Assembly (NCBI GenBank): GCA_004292855.1
Contig: RDXN01000047.1
Span: 41,136-105,135 of the forward strand
Origin: Cytophagales bacterium
GTDB taxonomy: Bacteria > Bacteroidota > Bacteroidia > Cytophagales > Spirosomataceae
Direction of reading: 5' to 3'
Length of the DNA stretch: 64,000 bases
This document shows, piece after piece, positions 53,380 through 62,190 of this stretch. The translations under genes and the position numbers were made by a program. The notes beneath the pieces are model-generated. The model made no database searches, had not been told where the DNA came from, and saw nothing but the letters and a program-made list of their open reading frames with translations. Numbering within the stretch: the stretch's first letter is position 1; each line of letters begins with the position of its first letter.

Positions 53380-56300
53380 TTAGAATGACAGATTAACACC
53401 AAACACTACGGCTTTCGCGCGTGGATAACCAGCAAAGTCAACCCCCTGCGTGAGTGGGTCGCTCCGGCGCGTATTTACCTCCGGGTCAAAGCCTGAGTAC
53501 TTCGTGAACGTGGCCAGATTGTTCACCGTAGCATAGGCCCGCAACCGCGACACGCCCACTTTCTTCAGCAGGTTGGCGGGCAATGTATAACCCAGCGTCA
53601 CGTTGTTCACGCGCAGGAACGAACCGTCTTCCACCGCCCACGAGTGCAGCCAGTACCGTTGCACCCGCACGGGCGTCCACATGGTCGCGTTGGCGTTCAG
53701 CGTTTTTAGCGCATCGGGTTCGGTAACCACCTGACCAGCGTCGTTAATGTTGGTCCAGCGGGTCTGCATCATGTCCAGCAGGTTCAGGTTCGGGAAGGCC
53801 CCGTCGGTCCACTCAATTTTGTTGGCATTGTAGATGTCATTGCCCGCCACCCAGTTCACAAACACGCTGGCATCGAAGCCTTTGTAGGTAAATTGATTGT
53901 TCCAGCCGCCAATAAATTTGGGGTTTGCATTGCCAACCACCGTCCGGTCTTTGTCGGCAGTAATCAGCCCGTCGCCATCAATATCTTTCCATTTGAGCAT
54001 CCCCGGTTGCGGCACACCATAGACCGAGTTCACCGGAATCCCCGCCTTAATCGTGTAGGCTTTGGTGGTGGCGTTGTACGTAAAATCGTCTACCATGTAG
54101 AACCCGTCCGTCACGAATCCATACATCAGGCCCACGGGTTCGCCCACTTTTACAAGATAATCGTCGGTTCCGTCGGACCCTTGCCAGCCGGAGTTACGGG
54201 TTTGCTGCGTAACGGGTCCGAGGTCCAATACTTTGTTTCGATTGCTGGCGACGTTAAAACTTGATGTCCACGTAAAGTCCTGTTTCTGTACCACATAGGC
54301 CGTCAATTGCAACTCCACGCCTTGGTTTTGGGTTGAGCCGAGGTTCTTGATCTGCGACGAATAGCCCGTGGTTGGTGGAATAGCCACCGCCAACAGCAGG
54401 TTACGGCCCGTGTTTTGGTAAGCGTCAAGCGAAAGCTGGAAACGATTGTTCAGGAAGGCGATATCTAGACCGATGTTCCGCGAAACGTTGGTTTCCCATT
54501 TCAGGCCAGGGTTGGACAGCGAAACGGGCGCGTAACCGGGCAAAACGGTGTGGTTAATGGCGTATTCGCCCGTAACGCCGTACAACTGCCGGTAGAGCAA
54601 GTCGCCAATTCGGTTGTTACCAGCCACGCCATAACCCACGCGCAACTTCCCGTCAGTCAGCCAGTTAACACCTTGCATGAAGGCTTCTTTGGAGAAACGC
54701 CAGGCGGCAGTGCCGGACGGAAACACCAGCGCGCCGTTCTCGTAATTGAACTTCGAGGAACGGTCCGAGCGCATCGAAAACGAGGCTAAGTACTTGTCGG
54801 CCAGATTATAACTCACGCGACTAAACAACGAAAACAGGCGGTTGGGTGGCAGTTCGTTCGAGACGTTGCGGGGCTGAATAGCTCCCGACGGGGGCGACCC
54901 TAAACTCATGTTGGCCAGTGCCTGATCGGGCGCGATGTCGGCGGGAAAATACCGCGTCTCCATCGTGTTGTTCTTGGCATTATAGTCGTATACCTCCTGC
55001 CCCACCAGCACCGTCAGGTCGTGCTTTTTGGCAAATTTTTTGTGGTATTGCAACGTGTTTGTATTGTTGATCGTGATGGCGTTCTGCTGAAAAATCGACG
55101 CCACGGGCAACGAGGCCGCGTTCCGGGCGGTTCCCGTCACCTTCGACCAGAACTGATTGATCCGTTGGTTGTTGTCGTCGATGCCCACGGTGCTGCGGAA
55201 CATCAGGTCTTTGGTGATATTGTAGTTCACATAACCGCTCACGTTGAGGGCGCGGCTCAGGTTGCGGGTATATTCGGCCTGCGTCATCAGGATGGGATTC
55301 ACCAGGTTGCCCGATGCGATATACAGGTTCTCGTCAAAATCATCAATGTCCACGTTGGCTCCTACCAGCAAAGGCCGGTATTGAACCGAGTGCCGTAGCC
55401 GGTTGGTGGCTTTGGTACCGCTCGTAGTCGTGCCCGCCCCCTGAATGGTCTGGTTCAGATAGCGCACGTTAAGGCCCACTTTGAGCTTGTCGCTTGCCTT
55501 GTGGTCGAGCCGGAACGTGGCCAAATACCGCCCAAACCCCGATTCCAGTTGAACACCCTCCTCGTTGTTCGAGGTCAGGCTCAGGTTGAAATTGGTGGCC
55601 GCCGACCCACCGTTCACCACCACGTTATGGTTTTGGTAAGCCGCCCGTCGCCCAAACACCTCTCCCTGCCAGTCAATCGGTGTGGTCGTTTTAAACTGGT
55701 TGATGTTCTCGAAGGTGCCGTATTGCGACAGGAACGAAGCCTCCCCGGCCACGTCGCCACGGGTGCGCTCGTACTGCCACCGCACAAAGTCATATGGACT
55801 CAGCAAGTTCATGCGACGGCTCACCTCCCGGAAACCCATCGACCCGTTGTAACTGACCGTGGTTTTACCGCCCTTGCCCGACTTGGTCGTTATAATGACC
55901 ACGCCGTTGGCTCCCCGTGCCCCGTAAATAGCTGTGGTTGAGGCATCTTTCAGCACATCGATAGTTTCAATATCCTGGGGGGACAAAAAGTTGAGCGCGT
56001 TCTCGACCTGTACCCCGTCTACGATGTAAATCGGCGAGTTGTCTTGGGTGATGGAGCCACCCCCACGCACCCGAATTTGAATATTCGCGCCGGGAGCACC
56101 CTCCGACGTAGTCACCTGAACCCCCGCGAGCCTGCCCGTGAGTGCCTCAGCCGCGTTCGTAATCGGGATGTCGCGCAGTTGCCGGGTACTCACCGACGAC
56201 ACTGCCCCCGTCACGTCGCGCTTGTTGACGGTGGCATAACCCACCACCACCACCTCGTCGAGGGCTTTGGTGTCGGCGTCGAGCAGAACCTCCAAAGTAG

Positions 56301-56568
56301 ACTGGTTTCCCACCGTCACCTGCTTGCTCGTGTAGCCGATATAGCTGAAACTGAGCACCAGATTATCCCGATTGGGAACGGTAAGCGTGAAGTTTCCCGA
56401 AGCGTCGGAGGTAGTGCCGGCGGTCGTACCGATAACAACAATGCTCACACCGGGCAGGTTGTCGTTGGTACTCGCGTCTCTGATGCGCCCCGTAAGTTGC
56501 CGGGTTTGCTGCGCCTGGGCAGCAAACGACAGCACTAGCCAGAGAAGGCATAGGTAGCAGTGTTTCAT
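53380..56568 (-). CDS. SusC/RagA family TonB-linked outer-membrane transporter
   Basis: Start at 56568 (MKHCYLCLLWLVLSFAAQAQ, signal peptide) rather than 56634. The 1062-residue protein has the SusC layout: carboxypeptidase-like CarboxypepD_reg domain (about 25-108), TonB-dependent plug (VGYATVNKRDVTGAVSSV, RIRVRGGGSITQDNSPIYIV-like, YGARGANGVVIITTKSG) and a large barrel ending in a strand (AVVFGVNLSF). It imports oligosaccharides with SusD as lid. It is first in the minus-strand susC-susD-pectate lyase operon. No HTCS, ECF or AraC regulator lies adjacent. Confidence 0.97.
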   Translation of the reverse strand: MKHCYLCLLWLVLSFAAQAQQTRQLTGRIRDASTNDNLPGVSIVVIGTTAGTTSDASGNFTLTVPNRDNLVLSFSYIGYTSKQVTVGNQSTLEVLLDADTKALDEVVVVGYATVNKRDVTGAVSSVSTRQLRDIPITNAAEALTGRLAGVQVTTSEGAPGANIQIRVRGGGSITQDNSPIYIVDGVQVENALNFLSPQDIETIDVLKDASTTAIYGARGANGVVIITTKSGKGGKTTVSYNGSMGFREVSRRMNLLSPYDFVRWQYERTRGDVAGEASFLSQYGTFENINQFKTTTPIDWQGEVFGRRAAYQNHNVVVNGGSAATNFNLSLTSNNEEGVQLESGFGRYLATFRLDHKASDKLKVGLNVRYLNQTIQGAGTTTSGTKATNRLRHSVQYRPLLVGANVDIDDFDENLYIASGNLVNPILMTQAEYTRNLSRALNVSGYVNYNITKDLMFRSTVGIDDNNQRINQFWSKVTGTARNAASLPVASIFQQNAITINNTNTLQYHKKFAKKHDLTVLVGQEVYDYNAKNNTMETRYFPADIAPDQALANMSLGSPPSGAIQPRNVSNELPPNRLFSLFSRVSYNLADKYLASFSMRSDRSSKFNYENGALVFPSGTAAWRFSKEAFMQGVNWLTDGKLRVGYGVAGNNRIGDLLYRQLYGVTGEYAINHTVLPGYAPVSLSNPGLKWETNVSRNIGLDIAFLNNRFQLSLDAYQNTGRNLLLAVAIPPTTGYSSQIKNLGSTQNQGVELQLTAYVVQKQDFTWTSSFNVASNRNKVLDLGPVTQQTRNSGWQGSDGTDDYLVKVGEPVGLMYGFVTDGFYMVDDFTYNATTKAYTIKAGIPVNSVYGVPQPGMLKWKDIDGDGLITADKDRTVVGNANPKFIGGWNNQFTYKGFDASVFVNWVAGNDIYNANKIEWTDGAFPNLNLLDMMQTRWTNINDAGQVVTEPDALKTLNANATMWTPVRVQRYWLHSWAVEDGSFLRVNNVTLGYTLPANLLKKVGVSRLRAYATVNNLATFTKYSGFDPEVNTRRSDPLTQGVDFAGYPRAKAVVFGVNLSF

Positions 56569-56599
56569 GGTTGTTTTGTTCAGTACAAGTGGTAAAACG

Positions 56600-56666
56600 A
56601 AAACTGCACTACGTAAGGAATCTACTCTCACCAAAAATGATGATAGAGACTTACGAGTGCAGTTTT
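56600..56666. repeat. Inverted repeat in the susC leader
   Basis: AAAACTGCACTACGTAAG (56600-56617) faces CTTACGAGTGCAGTTTT (56650-56666); one extra base in the left arm. The loop is 32 nt. It lies 32 nt upstream of the susC ATG on the minus strand and could be an operator or a leader hairpin. Confidence 0.75.
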
Positions 56667-56703
56667 TATGTAAAAAGTACTTAAGCTGAAACAGCCTTCT
56701 TTG

Positions 56704-57747
56704 TTAGCTGCTAAATTCCTTTACGGCCTCAATGAAACACCGGGCAGCATCGGGGTTGGTATCGGGATAAACGCCGTGACCGAGGTTGGCAATGTAGCGT
56801 TGCGTACCAAAATCGGCTACCATCTGTTTCACCTCCGCCCGAATCTGGGCGAAGTCGGCATAGAGTACACAGGGGTCAAGGTTCCCCTGTAGCGTTTTGC
56901 CGGGTATAAGTTGGCGCGACTCGCGGGCGTCCATGTTCCAGTCGAGGCCCACCACCGAGCAGTTCAGTTGCCCAATTTCGTGCCGGGCAAAAAACGCGCC
57001 TTTGGCAAACACCGTCACGGGCACCACCTCGCCTTGTGCGGCATCGTTCAAGGCATCGCAAATTTGCCGGATGTAGGGCAGCGAGAACGTCCGGTATTGA
57101 TCGGGCGAGAGAATCCCCGCCCACGAGTCGAACACCTGCAACAGGTTTGCCCCTGCCCGCACTTGTGCGCGTAGGTAGGCAATCGTACTGTCGGTGATGC
57201 GCTGCAGGAGCGCGTGGGCAAAGGCCGGGTCGGTGTAGAGCAATTTCTTCGCTACTGAGAACGTCTTGGAACCCTTGCCCTCCGTCATATAGCAAAAGAT
57301 CGTGAAGGGCGCACCGGCAAAGCCAATCAGCGGCACTCGCGCGTTCAACTCTTTCTTAGTCAGCCGGATAGCGTCGAGTACGTAGCCCAAATCGGTCTCG
57401 GCATCGGCGGTGCGGAGCCGGTCGAGGTCGGCCATTGTCCGCACGGTTTCGGGGAACACCGGCCCCCGCGCTTCGACCATCTCGTAGGGTAGCCCCATCG
57501 CTTCGGGAACCACCAGGATATCCGAAAAAATGATAGCCGCGTCGACCCCAAGCAGATCGACGGGCTGAATGGTCACCTCGGCGGCTAGTTCGGGCGTTTT
57601 GGCAAGCGTGATAAAGTCACCCGCCCGTTGGCGAACGGCGCGGTATTCGGCCAGCATCCGACCAGCTTGCCGCATCATCCAGACCGGCACACGCTCCACG
57701 GCCTCGCCCCGTGCTGCCCGGAGCAGCAAATCGTTTTGCAAATTCAT
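56704..57747 (-). CDS. hemE: Uroporphyrinogen decarboxylase
   Basis: HemE decarboxylates the four acetates of uroporphyrinogen III to give coproporphyrinogen III in heme synthesis. The 347-residue protein (start 57747, [19 protein letters not shown]) has the signature [16 protein letters not shown] (substrate-binding Arg), [38 protein letters not shown] and [13 protein letters not shown]. Other heme genes are not in the window. The start is only 5 nt from a perfect -7 element. Confidence 0.96.
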   Translation of the reverse strand: MNLQNDLLLRAARGEAVERVPVWMMRQAGRMLAEYRAVRQRAGDFITLAKTPELAAEVTIQPVDLLGVDAAIIFSDILVVPEAMGLPYEMVEARGPVFPETVRTMADLDRLRTADAETDLGYVLDAIRLTKKELNARVPLIGFAGAPFTIFCYMTEGKGSKTFSVAKKLLYTDPAFAHALLQRITDSTIAYLRAQVRAGANLLQVFDSWAGILSPDQYRTFSLPYIRQICDALNDAAQGEVVPVTVFAKGAFFARHEIGQLNCSVVGLDWNMDARESRQLIPGKTLQGNLDPCVLYADFAQIRAEVKQMVADFGTQRYIANLGHGVYPDTNPDAARCFIEAVKEFSS

Positions 57748-57751
57748 GGGG

Positions 57752-57759
57752 CAAAGATA
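57752..57759 (-). promoter_or_regulatory. -7 element immediately before hemE
   Basis: On the minus strand it reads TATCTTTG, a perfect TAnnTTTG, ending 4 nt before the hemE ATG. With normal -7-to-start spacing transcription would begin at or near the A of the start codon, so a leaderless mRNA is possible. A -33 TTG was not found at the usual distance. Confidence 0.5.
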
Positions 57760-57761
57760 AG

Positions 57762-57800
57762 CCAGAGATAGCATCTCATTTTGAGAGATGTCATCTCTGG
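57762..57800. repeat. Imperfect inverted repeat upstream of hemE
   Basis: CCAGAGATAGCATCTC (57762-57777) pairs with GAGATGTCATCTCTGG (57785-57800), two mismatched central bases, 7-nt loop. It lies just upstream of the hemE -7 element and between hemE and the RibD-like gene, so it could be an operator or a leftover junction repeat. Confidence 0.65.
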
Positions 57801-57809
57801 ACTAACGAT

Positions 57810-58370
57810 CTATCGAACCACCTCAAATTCCAACCATGTAATGCCACAGGAAAAAAACTTTGTGCATATAGGCTTTAACTGTTGAGGGTTTTCGAGAAGG
57901 CCGAAAATAGATTTCCCCTTGCCTAAAGCCACCGGATTAACGAACAGATTTAGTTCATCGACTAAACCCGCTTTTAGTAATGAGGCCACAAACGTAGCGC
58001 CACCATAAGCAATGAGGTCCCCACCAGATAAACTCTTGAGCTTGTTTATTTCGTCTGTTAGTTCGCCTACAGCCAATCGGGTATTGGGCCATTCGATCTG
58101 GGTGAGCGTAGTTGAGAAAACTACTTTAGGCATTTCATTCATCCACTTTATACTGATCGGGTCTTCATATTCCGGTTCAGAGGCCCAATGTGGAATAAAC
58201 CCCTCGGCTAGTTTTCGGCCCAAAAGAATGGTATCGACAGGCTCCATTATATTCGCTACGCCTTGCTTGAGAGCCTGATCCCAATCAAAGGTCAGCCAGT
58301 CCATCTCGTCGTTAATACCGGCGACAAAACCATCTACTGAGGTTTGCATTTGCACCTTTAGTTTTCTCAT
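57810..58370 (-). CDS. Dihydrofolate reductase/RibD C-terminal family protein
   Basis: This 186-residue protein (ATG at 58370, MRKLKVQMQTSVDGFVAGIN) belongs to the RibD_C/DHFR-like family: SVDGFVAG, ILLGRKLAEGFIPHW, KVVFSTTL, GGDLIAYGGATFVASLLKAG and LVDELNLFVNPVALGKGKS. Many such paralogs (YwjB/YyaP-like) exist in soil bacteria with unknown substrates; they bind NADPH. An in-frame TTG at 58376 is a less likely start. Confidence 0.9.
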   Translation of the reverse strand: MRKLKVQMQTSVDGFVAGINDEMDWLTFDWDQALKQGVANIMEPVDTILLGRKLAEGFIPHWASEPEYEDPISIKWMNEMPKVVFSTTLTQIEWPNTRLAVGELTDEINKLKSLSGGDLIAYGGATFVASLLKAGLVDELNLFVNPVALGKGKSIFGLLENPQQLKPICTKFFSCGITWLEFEVVR

Positions 58371-58409
58371 AATCAACTGATTAAATTGAAATAATTTATT
58401 TCCCTATAA

Positions 58410-58814
58410 TCACGCCAGCATTTGCCGGAACGTAGCCGTGCGGTTGCGGGTGAATCCCACGGTTTTGGTGCAGAACCGGCTGCGGTCGCGGCTCACGTCG
58501 AAAGCCGTCAGGTGGTTGGGTAAGGTCACGTAGCGTTCCACCAGCCGGTCCCACAGGCTCGACTCGCGAAAACGCGCCAGCACGTAGCGTGCCCGGCTCA
58601 GGTATTTGTGTTGTTTGGCTGTCCACACGGGGCAGTCAGTATCCGACGGATCGGGGGCGCGCAAGAGGGCCGGTAGGGCCGTCGGCGGAGCTAGGGGTGT
58701 TAGTTGCGAAAGCAAAAACAAGCCTAATTCCACCTCCGATAATTGCCGGGCCGATAGCCGAGCCGTTACCGAAGCACCTCCTGTGAATGAAATTGGGGCA
58801 GATTGTGCGTTCAT
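58410..58814 (-). CDS. Hypothetical basic protein
   Basis: ATG at 58814 (MNAQSAPISFTGG) gives 134 residues; the in-frame option at 58922 would extend into the palindromic repeat. The protein has no export signal. Visible features: LSARQLSEVELGLFLLSQLT, a Pro/Ala stretch, WTAKQHKYLSRARYVLARF and a C-terminal DRSRFCTKTVGFTRNRTATF, rich in Arg. I recognise no family. It is divergent from a WYL regulator, across the palindrome at 58895-58988, which could serve both promoters. Confidence 0.7.
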   Translation of the reverse strand: MNAQSAPISFTGGASVTARLSARQLSEVELGLFLLSQLTPLAPPTALPALLRAPDPSDTDCPVWTAKQHKYLSRARYVLARFRESSLWDRLVERYVTLPNHLTAFDVSRDRSRFCTKTVGFTRNRTATFRQMLA

Positions 58815-58894
58815 AATTGGATCATTTATACTGTACGCTACAAACTTGACCCCCTCAGAACGTAATCTTCTTCTGTTGTTCGTTATTTTTGTGG

Positions 58895-58988
58895 TGTAGA
58901 GACGCAAAATTTTGCGGCTCACCGCCGGATGGCTAGGTAGCTACAATATTGCTGACGCACAGGAGACGCAAAATTTTGCGTCTCTACA
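58895..58988. repeat. 22-bp palindromic repeat in the divergent promoter region
   Basis: Arms 58895-58916 and 58967-58988 are exact reverse complements (22 bp; TGTAGAGACGCAAAATTTTG-type). Each arm is itself self-complementary (core CGCAAAATTTTGCG); the right one is a 22-nt palindrome at 58963-58984. It lies between the hypothetical gene (minus) and the WYL regulator (plus). Confidence 0.88.
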
Positions 58989-59003
58989 CAAATAGACCCA
59001 ATC

Positions 59004-60026
59004 ATGCCCATTACCCGTTCTGCCTTCCAACGCTACCGCCTAATCGACGAGGTCATTAGCCGGTATCCGCGCCGATACTCCAAACAACGCCTGTTTGAGT
59101 TGTGCCAGGACAAGTGCGGCATCCGGTCGATCTCGTCGCTCGAAAAAGACATTCAGCGGATGCGCGAGGACCACGACGCGCCCATCGCCTACGACAAACG
59201 CACCAACGGCTACTACTACACCGACCCGCAGTTCCGGCTCCTGCAACTGATGCTCAACCCCGACGATATGGAAGCCCTCGACTACGCCCGCGAGGTGTTA
59301 GCAGCCACGCAGGGGGCCTCCGTTGCCGACGAACTGAGCAATGCCCTCCAAAAAGTCCGGCAGAGTCTGGATATTATTCGCGAGGTGAAAACAGACATGC
59401 CTACGCGCCGGGTGGTGTATGTGGAAGAGCGGGTCTTGGGTGGCAACCGGCATTATGTGCCTATGTTGGTGCGGGCCGTGAACCAGAACCGCCAAATTAC
59501 CTTCCGCTACAGCAAGCACGAGAGCAACCAACCCGCCCCCTCGAACAAAGAAATATTGCCTCTGCGTACCCTGCACCCGATTTTGCTCCGTGAGGTGAGC
59601 GATAGCTGGTACGTGATTGGATACGACGAAAAAACAGGCCGCGAGCGGACCTTCGCCCTCGACCGCATGAGCGATCTCGAAATCAGCGACGACACGTGCG
59701 AGGTGCCCGCCCCCGTCATGACAAGCGTGAGCGAGTTGTTTGAACACATTTTCGGGATCACCGACAGCAGCGGGCCGGTTGAGGAGGTGGTTCTGTCATT
59801 TACGCCCCTACGCGGACGATACGTCAAAGCCAAGCCCATCCACCAAACGCAGGAAGTTTTACTGGACACCGAAACCGAGTGCCGGGTCCGCTTGCGGCTC
59901 GCCCCCAACCGCGACCTGATGATGCACCTCCGCAGCTACGGCGAAGACTTGACCGTGCTACAGCCCGAAAGCCTGGTCACGGCCATGCGGGATTCGTTGC
60001 GGGCGGCTTTGGAGCGGTATCAGTAA
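59004..60026 (+). CDS. WYL-domain transcriptional regulator
   Basis: This 340-residue protein has an N-terminal winged HTH (MPITRSAFQRYRLIDEVISR, SISSLEKDIQRMREDHDAPI) and a WYL domain at about 155-250 (ITFRYSKHESNQPAP..., RTLHPILLREVSDSWYVIGY with the WYV variant, ERTFALDRMSDLEIS), plus a C-terminal WCX-like region. WYL proteins sense ligands such as ssDNA or small effectors, and in several phyla regulate defence genes (e.g. BrxR/CapW), but no defence gene is present here. It is likely autoregulated through the palindrome just upstream. Confidence 0.9.
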   Translation: MPITRSAFQRYRLIDEVISRYPRRYSKQRLFELCQDKCGIRSISSLEKDIQRMREDHDAPIAYDKRTNGYYYTDPQFRLLQLMLNPDDMEALDYAREVLAATQGASVADELSNALQKVRQSLDIIREVKTDMPTRRVVYVEERVLGGNRHYVPMLVRAVNQNRQITFRYSKHESNQPAPSNKEILPLRTLHPILLREVSDSWYVIGYDEKTGRERTFALDRMSDLEISDDTCEVPAPVMTSVSELFEHIFGITDSSGPVEEVVLSFTPLRGRYVKAKPIHQTQEVLLDTETECRVRLRLAPNRDLMMHLRSYGEDLTVLQPESLVTAMRDSLRAALERYQ

Positions 60027-60032
60027 CGAAGC

Positions 60033-60359
60033 CTATTTTAGCTTCTCGTTTTCCTTGTGCCGAGTGGCATCGCGGCTGTTTTTCTTGTCTAGATTCTTGG
60101 CAAAAGCCTCGGTGAGGTCAATGCCGGTTTGATTGGCGAGGCAGATTAATACCCACAGAACATCGGCCATTTCGTCGCCGAGGTCGCGGTTTTTGTCGGA
60201 TTCTTTTTCGGATTGTTCGCCGTATCGGCGGGCCATGATGCGGGCGAGTTCGCCCACTTCTTCGGTTAGAATGGCCATGTTGGTTAGTTCGCCGAAGTAG
60301 CGAACGCCCACGGTTTTAATCCACTCATCAACGGTATTTTGGGCCTCGCGGAGAGTCAT
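60033..60359 (-). CDS. MazG-like nucleotide pyrophosphohydrolase
   Basis: ATG at 60359 (MTLREAQNTVDEWIKTVG) gives 108 residues; an in-frame TTG at 60374 would add five. All-alpha NTP-PPase: the metal motifs EEVGELARIMARRYGE and DLGDEMADVLWVLICLAN are present, with NLDKKNSRDATRHKENEK at the end. Such proteins hydrolyse NTPs/dNTPs and limit mutagenic nucleotides. It follows 7 nt after the small hypothetical gene on the same strand. Confidence 0.92.
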   Translation of the reverse strand: MTLREAQNTVDEWIKTVGVRYFGELTNMAILTEEVGELARIMARRYGEQSEKESDKNRDLGDEMADVLWVLICLANQTGIDLTEAFAKNLDKKNSRDATRHKENEKLK

Positions 60360-60366
60360 TTTGTCT

Positions 60367-60618
60367 TTAGGCAACGGCGTGGTCGTATTGCTGACGAAAA
60401 GCGGCTAACTGTTGTTGAAGCGAATTCATTTCCTGACCGATGGCCTCCCATTGTCCGCTCATAATAGTTCGGGCTTTGTCGCGATCAGCATCATTCAGTG
60501 TGGTCAGGAATTGGCGGTATTCGGCTGCAATCGTCTCACGCTCTTCCAGTGAGCTTGCCTGCTCAAACCGGTTTAAAAACTCATTAGCCCTTTCCATAAC
60601 GACGTTCGGTTTATTCAT
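60367..60618 (-). CDS. Small helical hypothetical protein
   Basis: ATG at 60618 (MNKPNVVMERANEFLNRFEQ) gives 83 residues; another ATG three bases upstream and one at 60630 are in frame. The protein is all-helical and coiled-coil-like (SSLEERETIAAEYRQFLTTL, GQEMNSLQQQLAAFRQQYDH). No export signal or known family. It is co-transcribed with the MazG-like gene, 7 nt away. Confidence 0.65.
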   Translation of the reverse strand: MNKPNVVMERANEFLNRFEQASSLEERETIAAEYRQFLTTLNDADRDKARTIMSGQWEAIGQEMNSLQQQLAAFRQQYDHAVA

Positions 60619-60673
60619 CATCCTCTGCAAACTCCCGGTCGATTTGATTCAAAGCATCCCGCAATGACCGTAA

Positions 60674-60778
60674 TTACTTGATCAGAAAGGCATGATCTGC
60701 GTCCGACACCGTTTTGGGATCGGCCAGAATCAGGCGGGCTTCTAATAAACGAAGGCCGTTTTCCAGCACGCTTTTCAT
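60674..60778 (-). CDS. Possible 34-residue small protein
   Basis: The minus frame 60778-60674 encodes MKSVLENGLRLLEARLILAD followed by PKTVSDADHAFLIK and a TAA. It lies in the otherwise empty gap between the DUF349 gene and the small helical protein, all on the minus strand. In-frame open sequence continues upstream (KRRLDFLA) to a TAG near 60815, without a good start. It may be a real small gene or a decayed fragment. Confidence 0.35.
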   Translation of the reverse strand: MKSVLENGLRLLEARLILADPKTVSDADHAFLIK

Positions 60779-60822
60779 CGCCAGGAAATCCAGCCTTCGC
60801 TTGTCGTCTATGTAAAACTACA

Positions 60823-62100
60823 TCAATACCCGATATTCTCTAACCGCTTGTTGAACTCACGCAAGATGAGTTCCTTCATGGCGATCTTGCGCTTTTGGGT
60901 ATTGATTTTGTTCAAAATCTGCTTGTCTTCGGGGTTCTCCGGGTCGAGGCCGTCGGCATCTTGCAGGGCAATTTGCAGGTCGCTTTTCTCGCGCCGGACG
61001 AGGTATTCCATCTCGCGAATCTTCGTGCGTAACTGCTCCGACTCGCTCTTCATCTCGAAAGCCGGGTACTTGCGGGTCAATACGCGACCGAGGTAGCTCA
61101 ACTCGAAAATCTTGTCGCAGGCCGACCGGAACCGCTCTTGAATGCCTTTGTCCTGAAGTTTGAAGGGCACCTTAATTTCTTTCCAGCTATTGAGCAGCAC
61201 TTTGGCCCGCTCGGCAGCCGCAAAAATGTCCGTTTGTTTCGAGAGCCGCTCGGCCTCCTCAGTCATCTTGATTTGAGCCTCCAACCGTGGGTCGACCTTG
61301 GGGATAATCACAATCCCTTTCGACTCATTGTACTTATTGTAAACGGCAGTTGTGGCCTTCTTGAATTGCTTGTAGAGTTTACCGCTCTTCTTGATTGGCA
61401 CCTCCCCTACCGCTTTCCAGGCATTGTTGAGGTTACGGACCTCTTTATAAGCCTCATCGACGCTCGGGTGACGGATAAGCCGGAACGCCTGCCGGATGAG
61501 GGAATCGTACTGATCGAGCCGCTCCTGAATAATCTTGTTTTGCTCGTTGAAGAAGTCGCGCCGACGCTGAAAAAAGTTGTCGAGCAAACCCGTAAACGTA
61601 CCTTCAACCTCCTCATCGAGTATCTTGTCGACGGGGCCTGTCTTAATCCATTTCAGCTTGATTTCCTGTAGGGCATCGGCAACCGGTTTCCAGTCATCAC
61701 TGCTGGCAATTGTTTCGGCTTCGGCGATCAATGCCCGTTTGATTTCGAGGTTCTTGAGCTGATTGTTCTTAATCAGGTCTGTCAGAACCAACTCCTGTGC
61801 ATCAAGCCGGTCGAGCAAGGGGATAAAATCGCCGATGGCGTCGAACGTGGTGAGTTTTTTACGCAGTTGTACCAGCTTGGTCAGGTACGATCCTTTGTTT
61901 TGAGCTTCTTCGATCTCTTCCTCTAATTGAGCCACTTTGTTTTGGGCAATCACAAAGCGGTTCTTAAAGTAGTCGAGTGCTTCTTGCTCGGTGCGTTTGA
62001 CTTCGCCAATTTGGCGGTCTGAGTAGTGTAGGTAGCCTTTCAAAAATACCTTTCCGTCTGCGACGTAACCGTATTCATCTACCAGTGAAGCGTTTTCCAT
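60823..62100 (-). CDS. DUF349 domain protein
   Basis: This 425-residue protein is a long coiled-coil protein with repeated DUF349 modules: WKPVADALQEIKLKWIKTGP, AWKAVGEVPIKKSGKLYKQF and SWKEIKVPFKLQDKGIQERF, each of the W-K-xx-G/P type. The N-terminus has DEYGYVADGKVFLKGYLHYS and an EALDYFKNRF helix. DUF349 proteins are widespread in Bacteroidota, often near cell-envelope or chaperone genes, with unknown function. Divergent from ettA with a 90-nt gap. Confidence 0.9.
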   Translation of the reverse strand: MENASLVDEYGYVADGKVFLKGYLHYSDRQIGEVKRTEQEALDYFKNRFVIAQNKVAQLEEEIEEAQNKGSYLTKLVQLRKKLTTFDAIGDFIPLLDRLDAQELVLTDLIKNNQLKNLEIKRALIAEAETIASSDDWKPVADALQEIKLKWIKTGPVDKILDEEVEGTFTGLLDNFFQRRRDFFNEQNKIIQERLDQYDSLIRQAFRLIRHPSVDEAYKEVRNLNNAWKAVGEVPIKKSGKLYKQFKKATTAVYNKYNESKGIVIIPKVDPRLEAQIKMTEEAERLSKQTDIFAAAERAKVLLNSWKEIKVPFKLQDKGIQERFRSACDKIFELSYLGRVLTRKYPAFEMKSESEQLRTKIREMEYLVRREKSDLQIALQDADGLDPENPEDKQILNKINTQKRKIAMKELILREFNKRLENIGY

Positions 62101-62190
62101 TATTTCAGCAAATTAAGGCTGCGCTTAGGGTTAATTTTGAGATATTTGCCAACCACAAAAATCGGGCCGCCGTAGCGGTATTGTCAACTA

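Noticed and set aside
57747..57810. Riboswitch upstream of hemE
   Set aside because: Only a single short hairpin is visible and the promoter lies next to the ATG, leaving no room for an aptamer in the leader.
60619..60822. tRNA or ncRNA in the gap
   Set aside because: No cloverleaf or strong GC-rich structure was seen; only a possible 34-residue ORF was recorded.
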